Shown: positions 1 through 7,565, counted from the first letter of the stretch. The stretch: DNA of 47,367 nucleotides from an uncultured Prevotellaceae bacterium (GCA_946406555.1 CAMJLB010000005.1:1-47367); one strand, 5' to 3'. Notes: a model not told the origin generated them from the sequence alone. Program-made: numbers and translations.

Positions 1-547
1 GATAGCTGCCGTCGCGGGTGTCGACCTGGATGAGGTCGCCCTCGTTGATGAACAGAGGAACGCGTACCTCGACGCCAGTCTCTAACGTAGCAGGCTTCAG
101 CGTGTTCGTAGCGGTGTCGCCCTTCACGCCCGGCTCAGAGTGGATCACGCGGAGGTTGGTCTTCACCGGCATCTCAGCGTAGAGGATGGTGCCGTCGGTC
201 GTGTCGCTCACCACTTCCACGATGTCGCTCTCCTTCATGAACTCATGGCCGATGACGAGCTCGTTGTCGATGGGAATCTGCTCGAAGGTCTCCTGGTTCA
301 TAAAGATGCGTCCCGACTGGTCCTCGTAGAGGTACTGGTAGGGGCGGCGCTCGATGACGACGTCCTCGAGTTTCTCACCGATGTTGAAGCGGCGCTCCAG
401 CACGCGGCCGTCGCTCACGTTCTTCAGCTTGATGATCATGATGGTGTTACCCTTGCCCGGCTTGCGATGCTGAAAGTCGATGCAAACCCAAATAGCACCG
501 TCCATGCGAATGGCGGTGCCCTTCTTAATGTCTTGTGAATTAATCAT
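1..547 (-). CDS. efp: Elongation factor P (3' end outside window)
   Basis: EF-P binds stalled ribosomes between the P and E sites and relieves arrest at polyproline stretches. The reverse strand reads MINSQDIKKGTAIRMDG from an ATG at 547. It continues through the KOW-like N-terminal domain and two OB-like domains and leaves the window after a segment reading IQVDTRDGSY. About 182 codons are present; the family is usually about 188 residues, so only the last few are missing. The tip loop reads RKPGKG, and Lys32 sits where the modified lysine is found in other EF-Ps. It is absent from the ORF track because it has no stop in the window. It diverges from rpmH across a 188-bp promoter region. The family call is near certain. 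Confidence 0.96.
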   Translation of the reverse strand, partial: MINSQDIKKGTAIRMDGAIWVCIDFQHRKPGKGNTIMIIKLKNVSDGRVLERRFNIGEKLEDVVIERRPYQYLYEDQSGRIFMNQETFEQIPIDNELVIGHEFMKESDIVEVVSDTTDGTILYAEMPVKTNLRVIHSEPGVKGDTATNTLKPATLETGVEVRVPLFINEGDLIQVDTRDGSY

Positions 548-599
548 ATAAAATATAAAAAAGATGTGATATTTTGCGATTCGTCTGCTATTTCGGCTG

Positions 600-607
600 C
601 AAAGGTA
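600..607 (-). promoter_or_regulatory. Probable -7 element of efp promoter
   Basis: The reverse strand reads TACCTTTG, an exact match to the Bacteroidetes -7 consensus TAnnTTTG, about 52 nt upstream of the efp ATG. The -33 side is only weakly recognisable. Confidence 0.55.
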
Positions 608-657
608 AGCATTTTCTCGAAAAAAACATAAAAAAGCCGCTAATTTTTAGCAATTTC

Positions 658-688
658 TTGCGTAATTCAATAATAATTACTAATTTTG
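658..688 (+). promoter_or_regulatory. rpmH promoter (TTG-N20-TAATTTTG)
   Basis: A TTG at 658-660 is followed after 20 bp by TAATTTTG at 681-688. This spacing and sequence fit the -33/-7 promoter of the Bacteroidetes primary sigma factor. It lies about 47 nt upstream of the rpmH start and diverges from the efp promoter. Confidence 0.7.
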
Positions 689-735
689 CAGCCCGAAATT
701 AAGATAAAAAGTACTAATAATAAAGATTCATTGCA

Positions 736-891
736 ATGAAAAGAACATTTCAACCCCACAATCGCCGCCGCGTGAACAAGCATGGTTTCCGCGAGCGCAT
801 GGCTACCAAGAACGGCCGCCGCGTGCTGGCTTCGCGCCGCGCCAAGGGCCGCAAGAAGCTCACCGTTAGCGACGAGCGTCACGGAAAGTAA
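736..891 (+). CDS. rpmH: 50S ribosomal protein L34
   Basis: This 51-residue, very basic protein begins [20 protein letters not shown] and contains the L34 signature with a [18 protein letters not shown] tail. L34 is a small component of the large ribosomal subunit that binds 23S rRNA. The gene is too short for the ORF track, which shows only an antisense shadow over it. It has its own promoter upstream and a hairpin terminator immediately downstream, so it is probably transcribed alone. Start and stop are unambiguous. Confidence 0.97.
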   Translation: MKRTFQPHNRRRVNKHGFRERMATKNGRRVLASRRAKGRKKLTVSDERHGK

Positions 892-900
892 GGCTTCCCA

Positions 901-916
901 TCTTGGCTTGCCAAGA
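901..916 (+). repeat. Small perfect hairpin after rpmH
   Basis: TCTTGG-CTTG-CCAAGA forms a perfect 6-bp stem with a 4-nt loop, 9 nt after the rpmH stop and just before the terminator. It could protect the 3' end of the transcript; the role is inferred. Confidence 0.4.
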
Positions 917-923
917 CGATGAA

Positions 924-958
924 CGAGGGCACAACCGCGAGGTCGTGCCTCGTTTTTT
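924..958 (+). terminator. Rho-independent terminator of rpmH
   Basis: CGAGGGCAC pairs with GTGCCTCG (one bulged G) and is followed directly by six T residues at 953-958, a standard intrinsic terminator. Confidence 0.8.
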
Positions 959-1036
959 GTTTTCGGCTAATGGAAAAATTTGACAATCGCTCGTCTGTTT
1001 ATGAAAAGAAGTTTCGTTTATTTCAGAAAAACTTCG

Positions 1037-1044
1037 TAACTTTG
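1037..1044 (+). promoter_or_regulatory. Probable -7 element for the PASTA-rluD-ddl operon
   Basis: TAACTTTG matches TAnnTTTG and lies 21 nt before the PASTA gene ATG. A TTTCG at 1012-1016, 20 bp further up, may serve as the -33 element. Confidence 0.6.
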
Positions 1045-1065
1045 CGGCACAAATAGCATAGGAAT

Positions 1066-1728
1066 ATGACAGTAAAAGACTTTTTCGGCAAACTGTTCAG
1101 CCCCTATCTGCTGGGCCATCTCGCCGCCATGGCACTGGTGGTCGTGGCGCTGTTTCTCGGACTGAAGCTGGGGCTCGACGTCTATACCCGCCATGGCAAG
1201 GGCATACCCGTGCCCAACATCACCGGCATGGACTATCGCGACGCGCTGGCACTGCTCGACCAGGACGGCCTGCTGATAGCCGCCAACGACACGGGCTACA
1301 ATAAGCGCATGCCTGCCAACTGCGTGCTGACGCAGACGCCCGGCGCAGGCACCAAGGTGAAGGAGGGCCGCACCATCTACGTGACCGTCAATTCGGCATC
1401 GTCGCCAAAGGTGGCACTGCCCGACCTGATAGACAACAGCAGCTACCGTGAGGCCCAGGCACGCCTGATAGCCATCGGCTTCAGGCTCCTCGACCCCGTT
1501 CGAATCGACGGCGAGCGCGACTGGGTCTACGACATTCGCAGTGGCGGGCGCAGCCTGCAGGCGGGCGACATGGTGTCGATAGAATCGCCGCTGACGCTCG
1601 TCGTGGGAAACGGCCTCTACGAGGAAGAGGCAGACGAGAGCCTGACGGAAGACTCCACCATGGCCGACCCTCTGGGCGAGATGGAGAAGGGACCTGATAC
1701 CGATGATTTAGAAGAAGTGATGCCATGA
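1066..1728 (+). CDS. PASTA domain membrane protein
   Basis: This 220-residue protein has a short cytoplasmic N-terminus and one membrane helix (about residues 16-40, HLAAMALVVVALFLGLKL). Two PASTA repeats follow (about 47-112, starting IPVPNITGM, and about 116-182, starting VALPDLIDN), then an acidic tail. PASTA domains bind peptidoglycan fragments or beta-lactam-like ligands, usually in PknB-type kinases and PBPs. Here there is no kinase or transpeptidase domain, so it is a stand-alone, probably periplasm-facing module. It is translationally coupled (ATGA overlap) to the RluD-type gene, and ddl follows, which fits a cell-wall link. The exact function is unknown. Confidence 0.85.
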   Translation: MTVKDFFGKLFSPYLLGHLAAMALVVVALFLGLKLGLDVYTRHGKGIPVPNITGMDYRDALALLDQDGLLIAANDTGYNKRMPANCVLTQTPGAGTKVKEGRTIYVTVNSASSPKVALPDLIDNSSYREAQARLIAIGFRLLDPVRIDGERDWVYDIRSGGRSLQAGDMVSIESPLTLVVGNGLYEEEADESLTEDSTMADPLGEMEKGPDTDDLEEVMP

Positions 1729-2825
1729 ACGAAGATTCGCTTTTCGAGCTGATGGAAGACCCCGACCTCTCCGACGGCTCTGCCTATCCTGACGAGGCTG
1801 CGATGGATGCCACCGGCCAGCTCTACGAGCACTTCCGCATAGAAGTGGACCGGGGGCAGGTGCCCCTGCGCATAGACAAATATCTGGCCGAGCACATGCA
1901 GCACCAGACGCGCAACCGCATTCAGGCCGCCGCCGAGGCTGGCTTCATACAGGTGGGCGGGCGGCCCGTGAAGAGCAACTACAAGGTGCGCCCGGGCGAC
2001 GTGGTGACGCTGATGCTCGACCGTCCGCATTTCGACACCACCATCGTGCCCGAAGAGCTGCCGCTCGACGTGCGCTATGAAGACGACGACCTGATGGTGG
2101 TCTACAAGCCGGCAGGCATGGTCGTGCACCCTGGCTGCGGCAACTTCCACGGGACGCTGGTGCATGCCATCGCATGGCATCTGCGCAACCTGCCCTCATA
2201 CGACCCCAACGACCCGCAGGTGGGGCTGGTGCACCGCATAGACAAAGACACCAGCGGACTGCTTGTGGTGGCGAAGACGCCGGCGGCCAAGACCAGCCTG
2301 GGCAAGCAGTTCTTCGACCACGACACCCACCGCAGCTACATCGCGCTGGTATGGGGAAACTTCGTCGACGACGAAGGCCGGATAGAGGGCAACATAGGCC
2401 GCGACCCGAAAGACCGGCTGCGCATGGCCGTGTTTCCACCGGGGAGCGAGACGGGCAAGCCGGCCGTGACCCACTACCGCGTGCTGGAGCGATATGGCTA
2501 CACCACACTGGTGGAGTGCCGGCTGGAGACAGGGCGCACCCACCAGATCAGGGCACACATGAAGCACATTGGCCATCCGCTCTTCGCCGATGAGCGCTAT
2601 GGCGGCTGCGAGATGCTGCGAGGCGAGCGCACGGCCAGCTACAAAGCCTACATACAGAACTGCTTCAAGCTTTGTCCGCGACAGGTGCTGCATGCACAGA
2701 CGCTGGGCTTCCGACATCCCGTCACCGGAGAACAGATGGACTTCACCAGCACGCTGCCCGACGACATGCAGGCACTTATTGATAAATGGAGAAACTATCT
2801 AAAAGGAAATAATAATACACAATGA
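1725..2825 (+). CDS. RluD-type 23S rRNA pseudouridine synthase
   Basis: This 366-residue protein has an S4 RNA-binding domain (about residues 43-105, with LRIDKYLAEHM) and a RluA/RluD catalytic domain. The active-site motif GLVHRIDKDTSGLLVVAK carries the catalytic aspartate, Asp173 by my count. A later TGRTHQIRAHMKHIGHPLFA segment is also typical of the family. It isomerises specific uridines in rRNA; RluD proper modifies helix 69 of 23S rRNA, but the exact target cannot be read from sequence. The N-terminus carries about 30 extra acidic residues before the S4 domain. ATGA overlaps at both ends couple it to the PASTA gene and to ddl. Confidence 0.92.
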   Translation: MNEDSLFELMEDPDLSDGSAYPDEAAMDATGQLYEHFRIEVDRGQVPLRIDKYLAEHMQHQTRNRIQAAAEAGFIQVGGRPVKSNYKVRPGDVVTLMLDRPHFDTTIVPEELPLDVRYEDDDLMVVYKPAGMVVHPGCGNFHGTLVHAIAWHLRNLPSYDPNDPQVGLVHRIDKDTSGLLVVAKTPAAKTSLGKQFFDHDTHRSYIALVWGNFVDDEGRIEGNIGRDPKDRLRMAVFPPGSETGKPAVTHYRVLERYGYTTLVECRLETGRTHQIRAHMKHIGHPLFADERYGGCEMLRGERTASYKAYIQNCFKLCPRQVLHAQTLGFRHPVTGEQMDFTSTLPDDMQALIDKWRNYLKGNNNTQ

Positions 2826-3811
2826 ATCAACAAAAACGCACAATCGCCATCGTATGTGGTGGCGACTCTTCGGAGCACGACGTATCGTTGCGCTCGGCAC
2901 GTGGCCTTTATTCGTTTTTCGACAAAGAGCGGTACGACGTGTATATCGTCGACATGAAAGGCACCGACTGGCAGGTAGAACTGCCCGGCGGCATCACGTC
3001 GCGCATCAACATGAACGACTTCTCGTTTCAGTATGAAGGGAAGACGCAGCTCTTCGACTATGCCTACATCACCATTCACGGCACACCGGGCGAGAACGGC
3101 ATACTGCAGGGATACTTCGACCTGATACACATGCCCTACAGCACCAGCGGCGTGCTCGTCGAGGCCATGACGTTCAACAAGTTCGTGCTCAACCAGTATC
3201 TGCGCGGCTATGGCGTCCGTGTGGCCGAGAGCGTGCTCGTGCGACGTGGCCAGGAGCAGCTCATCAGCAAGAAAGACATCATCGAAAAGCTGGGCATGCC
3301 CTGTTTCGTGAAGCCCGCCAACGATGGCTCCAGCTTCGGCGTGAGCAAGGTGAAAAAGCCCGACCAGCTCGCCGCCGCACTGCGGGTGGCCATGATGGAG
3401 AGCGATGAGGTGATGGTCGAGGCCTTTCTCGAGGGCACCGAGATCACCGTCGGCTGCTATAAGACGAAGGACAAGGAGGTGGTATTCCCCGTGACCGAGG
3501 TGGTGACGAAGAACGAGTTCTTCGACTACGATGCCAAGTACAACGGGCAGGTGGAGGAGATCACTCCCGCCCGCATTCCCGCCGAGCAGGCCGAGCGTGC
3601 GCAGAAGCTCACGTCGGCCATCTACGACATCCTGCATTGTAATGGCATCATCCGCATCGACTACATCATCTCCCCCCAGGGCGACATCACCATGCTCGAA
3701 ATCAACACCACGCCGGGCATGACTGCCACCAGCTTCATTCCCCAGCAGGTGCGTGCCGCAGGACTCGACATCAAAGACGTGCTCACAGATATTGTGGAAA
3801 ACCAACTTTAG
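2822..3811 (+). CDS. ddl: D-alanine--D-alanine ligase
   Basis: This 329-residue ATP-grasp enzyme joins two D-alanines to make the dipeptide for peptidoglycan precursors in the cytoplasm. Visible motifs are the N-terminal GGDSSEHDVSLRSA, the ATP-grasp segment CFVKPANDGSSFGVSKV, and the metal/substrate region LEINTTPGMTATSF near the C-terminus. Length is normal for the family. It is the third gene of a coupled PASTA-rluD-ddl unit. Its TAG stop abuts the left inverted repeat of the four-helix-bundle cassette. Confidence 0.96.
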   Translation: MNQQKRTIAIVCGGDSSEHDVSLRSARGLYSFFDKERYDVYIVDMKGTDWQVELPGGITSRINMNDFSFQYEGKTQLFDYAYITIHGTPGENGILQGYFDLIHMPYSTSGVLVEAMTFNKFVLNQYLRGYGVRVAESVLVRRGQEQLISKKDIIEKLGMPCFVKPANDGSSFGVSKVKKPDQLAAALRVAMMESDEVMVEAFLEGTEITVGCYKTKDKEVVFPVTEVVTKNEFFDYDAKYNGQVEEITPARIPAEQAERAQKLTSAIYDILHCNGIIRIDYIISPQGDITMLEINTTPGMTATSFIPQQVRAAGLDIKDVLTDIVENQL

Positions 3812-3841
3812 TGTATAGAGAATAATGAATAGTTATGATTA
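3811..3841 (+). repeat. Left inverted repeat of S23 cassette
   Basis: This 31-nt arm is the reverse complement of 4214-4244 at 27 of 31 positions, and the inner 16 nt (TGAATAGTTATGATTA) are perfect. It starts on the last base of the ddl stop codon and contains the ATG of the four-helix-bundle gene. Confidence 0.85.
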
Positions 3842-4203
3842 GGCCAGAGAGTCCGTTGCAAGTGAAATCGGAATTGTATTCTGCGAGAATTGTCAAATTA
3901 TACCACTATTTGACTAATACGAAACACGAAAAGACAATGGCTTTACAAATATACCGATGTGGAACAAGTATTGGAGCCAATATCGCTGAAAGCAGATATG
4001 CACAGAGCGGCGCCGACTTTGTAAGCAAGCTGAGTATAGCATTGAAGGAGGCTTCTGAGACGAAGTTTTGGCTTGGAAATCTTTTTGCTGCAGGTTTGAT
4101 AGACAAACGGGGCTATGAGTCGATGTTGGCAGACAATACGGAACTCATGAAAATGTTGATATCCTCTATCAAGACGATGAAGAAAAAAATGGGAATATTA
4201 TAA
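3835..4203 (+). CDS. Four-helix bundle protein (S23 / IVS family)
   Basis: This 122-residue protein carries the S23 family signature GTSIGANIAESRYAQSG followed by SKLSIALKEASETKFWL. The family is best known from intervening sequences inside 23S rRNA genes of spirochaetes and others, and is structurally related to the Avd accessory protein of diversity-generating retroelements. Its molecular role is not settled; RNA or nucleic-acid binding is the usual suggestion. Here the gene sits alone between ddl and an acyltransferase, is more AT-rich than both, and is enclosed by a 31-bp inverted repeat. The start codon lies within the left arm and the right arm begins 10 nt after the stop. This suggests a self-contained inserted cassette. 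Confidence 0.88.
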   Translation: MIRPESPLQVKSELYSARIVKLYHYLTNTKHEKTMALQIYRCGTSIGANIAESRYAQSGADFVSKLSIALKEASETKFWLGNLFAAGLIDKRGYESMLADNTELMKMLISSIKTMKKKMGIL

Positions 4204-4213
4204 TAGTCTTTTC

Positions 4214-4244
4214 TAATCATAACTATTCACTTTTCACTATAAAC
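4214..4244 (+). repeat. Right inverted repeat of S23 cassette
   Basis: TAATCATAACTATTCA and the following bases are the reverse complement of the left arm. The arm ends 8 nt before the acyltransferase ATG and merges into a short ACTATAA tandem repeat. Confidence 0.85.
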
Positions 4245-4252
4245 TATAAACT

Positions 4253-5434
4253 ATGAATGAGTTCGATGACATTCGCCCCTACGAGGCCGAAGAGATGGCG
4301 CAGGCCTTCGACGGGCTGCTTGCCGACCGGCAGTTCAATGCGATTATGAAAGGCTTTGCGCCCTGGCTGCCCCGGAGCCTGCGCAACGGGCTGCTCCGGC
4401 TGGCCTTCATCGGCGTGAAGACACCACTCGACTTCCAGCTGAGGTTCATGAAGCCGGTGGTGAAATACATCATACGCAAACATACCGACGGCACGGCCTT
4501 CGACGACCGCGCACTGCGGGCCTGCGGCGACTACCGTGCGCCCCGCTACACCTTCGTGAGCAATCATCGCGACATCGTGCTCGACTCGGCATTCCTCGAT
4601 GTGATGCTCGTGGAGAACGGCTACCCCACCACGGTGGAAATAGGCATTGGCGACAACCTGCTCATCTATCCCTGGATAAAGCGGCTGGTGCGCATGAACA
4701 AGTCGTTCACCGTGCATCGGGGCCTTTCGCCGAAGGAGATGCTGCGCAGCAGTCAGCTCATGAGCCGCTACATACACTATGCCGTGAACACGAAGAAGGA
4801 GAATATATGGATAGCTCAGCGCGAAGGCCGGGCCAAAGACTCCGACGACCGCACGCAGGAGTCGGTGCTGAAGATGCTCGCCATGGGCGGTGGCGAGCAG
4901 GTGGGCGCGCTGGAGTCGTTGAAGCAGCTGAATATCGTGCCGCTCGCCATCAGCTACGAATACGACCCCTGCGACTATCTGAAGGCGAAGGAGTTCCAGA
5001 TGAAGCGCGACAACCCGGCCTTCAAGAAAAGCAGACAGGACGACCTCGACAACATGCGCACGGGCATCCTGGGATACAAGGGACGTGTGGCCTATCACTG
5101 CGCCGCTCCCATCAACACCTGGATAGACGAGTTGGCTGCATTGCCGAAAAACGAGTTCTACCATGAGCTGAGCCGCCGTATAGACAGCCAGATACACCGT
5201 AACTACTGCCTCTATCCCGGCAATTATATCGCGATGGACATGCTCAGTGGCAACCGCGACCATGCCGACCACTACACCGAGAAAGACCTGAAAGCCTTCA
5301 ACAGCTATCTGGAAGGACAGATGGCCAAGATCGACATGCCCAATAAGGACGAGGCCTTCTTGCATGAGCGAATGCTCACCATGTATGCCAACCCTTGCCG
5401 TAACTATCTGGCAGCACATGCCAATGATCAATAA
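4253..5434 (+). CDS. LPLAT-like acyltransferase family protein
   Basis: This 393-residue protein resembles glycerophosphate/lysophospholipid acyltransferases. The segment FVSNHRDIVLDSAFLD occupies the place of the acceptor-site NHxxxxD motif, and an EGRAKDSDDRTQ segment downstream resembles the conserved EG(T/R) block. The spacing here is H-x5-D rather than the usual H-x4-D, unless the Asp directly after HR substitutes. There is no signal peptide or clear membrane helix, so it is probably cytoplasmic or peripheral. It presumably acylates a glycerophospholipid or related polyol phosphate, but the substrate is not deducible. It precedes a NigD-like lipoprotein by 6 nt, so the two are likely cotranscribed. 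Confidence 0.75.
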   Translation: MNEFDDIRPYEAEEMAQAFDGLLADRQFNAIMKGFAPWLPRSLRNGLLRLAFIGVKTPLDFQLRFMKPVVKYIIRKHTDGTAFDDRALRACGDYRAPRYTFVSNHRDIVLDSAFLDVMLVENGYPTTVEIGIGDNLLIYPWIKRLVRMNKSFTVHRGLSPKEMLRSSQLMSRYIHYAVNTKKENIWIAQREGRAKDSDDRTQESVLKMLAMGGGEQVGALESLKQLNIVPLAISYEYDPCDYLKAKEFQMKRDNPAFKKSRQDDLDNMRTGILGYKGRVAYHCAAPINTWIDELAALPKNEFYHELSRRIDSQIHRNYCLYPGNYIAMDMLSGNRDHADHYTEKDLKAFNSYLEGQMAKIDMPNKDEAFLHERMLTMYANPCRNYLAAHANDQ

Positions 5435-5440
5435 TCGACG

Positions 5441-6115
5441 ATGCACATGAAGACGAAAAACATTGCCTTGGCCTTGATGGGCGTCGCCCTGACGGCGTGC
5501 AGCCAAGATGCCTACGAAAAAGGACAGGGCGATTACTCGCTGACGCAGGCCGACATGGTAGAGGCTCATGTGGACGGCTGGCGGCAGATAGACTATGTGG
5601 TGACCGATGACGCCGTGAGGCTCGACCTGGAAAGGCCGATTTCGCTTTCCTGGGTGACTAAGGCCGACACCGTCTACCGGGCCTTCTTATATTATAATAA
5701 GGTGGAGGACGGGACGGTCGTCAGTCCCGTGGCGTGCAGCCTGGTGAGCGTGCCAAGCATCGTGCCGCTCGACAGCGTGAAGCATGGCGTGAAGACTGAC
5801 CCCGTGAGGCTGGAAAGCGTGTGGCTGCCACGAACCCGCCGCTACATCAATGCCGGCATCTATTTAAAGATAGGGAAAACCGACGACAAGGATGCCGTAC
5901 ACCACCTGGGGGTGGTGGCCGAAAAGACCGTCGTCCACGCCGACGGCAGGCAGACGCTCTGCCTGCGGTTCTATCACGACCAGGGCGGCATGCCCGAATA
6001 CTACTCGCAGCGCGTCTTCTTCAGCATTCCCCTGCAGGGCATCAAGGCCGATAGCGTAAGTCTGGCCATTGCCACAGACAAGGGCGAGGTGGTGAAGACG
6101 TTTGGCCTGAGGTAG
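5441..6115 (+). CDS. NigD-like lipoprotein
   Basis: This 224-residue protein has a lipoprotein signal (KTKNIALALMGVALTAC; lipobox LTAC). A NigD-like N-terminal OB-type region (about residues 45-110, with WRQIDYVVTDDAVRLDL) and a beta-sandwich C-terminal region follow. NigD-like proteins are Bacteroidetes lipoproteins; the name comes from a bacteriocin-type operon, but most members have no assigned role. ATG codons at 5441 and 5447 are both usable, and the second gives the more typical MKTKN start. Its stop is only 9 nt from the stop of the convergent recO gene. Confidence 0.8.
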   Translation: MHMKTKNIALALMGVALTACSQDAYEKGQGDYSLTQADMVEAHVDGWRQIDYVVTDDAVRLDLERPISLSWVTKADTVYRAFLYYNKVEDGTVVSPVACSLVSVPSIVPLDSVKHGVKTDPVRLESVWLPRTRRYINAGIYLKIGKTDDKDAVHHLGVVAEKTVVHADGRQTLCLRFYHDQGGMPEYYSQRVFFSIPLQGIKADSVSLAIATDKGEVVKTFGLR

Positions 6116-6124
6116 CGTGCGGCG

Positions 6125-6850
6125 CTATTCGAACAGCTCCTTCAACACCTCTACCGACCTCAGCTGCGGAAAGTCGGGCAGGTGCAGACGGTAGTAGCGC
6201 AAGGCCACGTCGAGCAGCTGCGCCCGTTGCTGGCGGTTCATGCGAAAGAGATGCATCGTGGCGAAGTCCATGCGCATCAGCGTCTGCATCATCGCGGCCT
6301 CGGCAGGCAGCAGCAGGTCGCGATGGGATGGGGGAGCGGTGCAGAATGTGCCGGCACGAAGGTCGAAGTAGCTTCCCGCTTCGTAGCCGTCGAGATTGGG
6401 ATAGAAACCTAAGAAGCGGCTCAGGTGGATGAGAAAGGCCAGATGGAAATTGGCATACTGCGACGGGCGCCCATCGAGCCACTCGATGGCCGAGCAGAGA
6501 TAAGCAAACAATGGGTCGTTCTGCTGTTCGCCCTTCAGCGCATGATACAGAAACTCGGCCACGAACATGCTGATGGCCAGTTTCGACGGGCTGGTCTGAA
6601 TGCTCGACAGGGGCTGCAAGATGCCGGCGTCGGTAAGCTTCTGGAATTGAAGCGAAGGCCGGTAGTCGTAGGCTACGGTAAGCGGGGTGAGCGGCTGGAA
6701 GTACTGCTTCTTCAAACGGCCCTTCGCCGACTTGGGGAGCGGCACCATAAACGTGAGACGGCCATGGTCCCGGGTGAACATGTCGACTACCAGCTTTTGC
6801 TCGCCATATTTGAAGGAATGTAGCACGATGGCTTCCGTTTTTGCTATCAT
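6125..6850 (-). CDS. recO: DNA repair protein RecO
   Basis: This 241-residue protein starts MIAKTEAIVLHSFKYGEQKL, the RecO OB-fold N-terminus, and continues into the helical C-terminal domain. RecO works with RecR to load RecA on SSB-coated single-stranded DNA in the RecF pathway. The ORF track extends it by 13 residues (MLFYRCFFVILHI), but that segment overlaps the -7 promoter element. The ATG at 6850 is the family start and lies only 6 nt after the promoter. It is convergent with the NigD-like gene. Confidence 0.93.
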   Translation of the reverse strand: MIAKTEAIVLHSFKYGEQKLVVDMFTRDHGRLTFMVPLPKSAKGRLKKQYFQPLTPLTVAYDYRPSLQFQKLTDAGILQPLSSIQTSPSKLAISMFVAEFLYHALKGEQQNDPLFAYLCSAIEWLDGRPSQYANFHLAFLIHLSRFLGFYPNLDGYEAGSYFDLRAGTFCTAPPSHRDLLLPAEAAMMQTLMRMDFATMHLFRMNRQQRAQLLDVALRYYRLHLPDFPQLRSVEVLKELFE

Positions 6851-6856
6851 AATGTG

Positions 6857-6864
6857 CAAAATTA
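6857..6864 (-). promoter_or_regulatory. recO -7 element, leaderless arrangement
   Basis: The reverse strand reads TAATTTTG, then CACATT, then the recO ATG. With the usual spacing the transcript would begin at or within a base or two of the start codon. Confidence 0.6.
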
Positions 6865-6904
6865 CAAAAAAACAGCGGTAGAACAGCATTTTTTCTGCGG
6901 AAAA

Positions 6905-6936
6905 TTTGGAGGAATGAGAAAAAAGCAGTAATTTTG
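6905..6936 (+). promoter_or_regulatory. tRNA-Glu promoter (TTTG-N20-TAATTTTG)
   Basis: TTTG at 6905-6908, a 20-bp spacer and TAATTTTG at 6929-6936 make a near-perfect Bacteroidetes primary promoter, 20 nt before the tRNA. Confidence 0.8.
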
Positions 6937-6956
6937 CACCGCTTTTATGAAGGCTT

Positions 6957-7028
6957 GGTCCCTTCGTCTATCGGTTAGGACGAGAGATTTTCATTCTCTA
7001 AAGAGGAGTTCGACTCTCCTAGGGACTA
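6957..7028 (+). tRNA. tRNA-Glu (anticodon UUC)
   Basis: A 72-nt cloverleaf can be folded. Acceptor GGTCCCT pairs with AGGGACT (first pair G-T), the D arm is GTCT/GGAC, and the anticodon stem AGAGA/TCTCT holds loop TTTTCAT with anticodon TTC. The T arm is AGGAG-TTCGACT-CTCCT and the discriminator is A. The 3' CCA is not encoded, so it must be added enzymatically. The tRNA stands alone between recO and rpsT. Confidence 0.95.
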
Positions 7029-7040
7029 CAAAATATAAAT

Positions 7041-7088
7041 CTGCCATCTGCGCAGCGATGCGCTACTAATATAAGGAAAGGGTGGCAG
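7041..7088 (+). repeat. Structured trailer downstream of tRNA-Glu
   Basis: CTGCCA (7041-7046) can pair with TGGCAG (7083-7088). Inside lies GCGCA-GCGA-TGCGC (7050-7063), a 5-bp stem with a GNRA-type loop. It may be a trailer stem or a small RNA between the tRNA and the terminator. Confidence 0.35.
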
Positions 7089-7102
7089 AGGGTTCAAGGG
7101 AG

Positions 7103-7122
7103 AGCGGCGTTGCCGCTTTTTT
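7103..7122 (+). terminator. Terminator after tRNA-Glu
   Basis: AGCGGC-GTT-GCCGCT forms a perfect 6-bp stem and runs directly into six T residues. It separates the tRNA transcript from rpsT. Confidence 0.8.
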
Positions 7123-7205
7123 AGAATCAGCCCAGGGCTGCTGAAAGGCGCAAGACCCATAGGCTTTATGAAAACTATTATTAAAACATTAAAACATTAA
7201 AAACA

Positions 7206-7457
7206 ATGGCAAATCACAAATCATCGGTGAAGAGAATTCGCCAGGACAAGAAAAAGGCACTGCACAACAAGTATTATGCCAAGACCATGCGTAATGCTGT
7301 TCGCAAGCTGCGCGCTATGACCAACCGCGAAGAGGCAGTGGCCCTCTATCCCAAAGTGCAGAAGATGCTCGACAAGCTCGCTAAGACGCACGTCATTCAC
7401 AAGAACAAGGCTGCAAACCTGAAGTCGAGCCTCAGCAAGCATGTCAACAAGCTGTAA
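7206..7457 (+). CDS. rpsT: 30S ribosomal protein S20
   Basis: This 83-residue, lysine- and arginine-rich protein begins [20 protein letters not shown], the S20 signature. S20 binds the 5' domain and helix 44 of 16S rRNA in the small subunit. Its leader contains short ATTAAAAC repeats, and no TAnnTTTG promoter is clear. A 10-bp hairpin with a T-rich tail follows the stop and probably ends or attenuates the transcript before the methyltransferase gene. Confidence 0.96.
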   Translation: MANHKSSVKRIRQDKKKALHNKYYAKTMRNAVRKLRAMTNREEAVALYPKVQKMLDKLAKTHVIHKNKAANLKSSLSKHVNKL

Positions 7458-7498
7458 TCAGCGAGAAATAGAATCTTTTTTCAATAACAGCACTGAGG

Positions 7499-7540
7499 CA
7501 GGTCGTTGTCCGTTAAGGGCAGCGACCTGTTTCTGGTTTT
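7499..7540 (+). terminator. Probable terminator/attenuator after rpsT
   Basis: CAGGTCGTTG (7499-7508) pairs with CAGCGACCTG (7520-7529) with one wobble pair, followed by TTTCTGGTTTT. It lies upstream of the chosen ATG of the RNA methyltransferase, which argues against the longer TTG-started ORF in the track. Confidence 0.55.
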
Positions 7541-7565
7541 CAGCAAGCACACCGAGCTTAGAAGC

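Noticed and set aside
140-538. 132-residue plus-strand ORF at the window start
   Set aside because: It is antisense to efp, which matches EF-P along its whole length.
3811-4244. Classical insertion sequence
   Set aside because: There is no transposase and no target-site duplication that I can see; only inverted repeats and an S23 gene are present.
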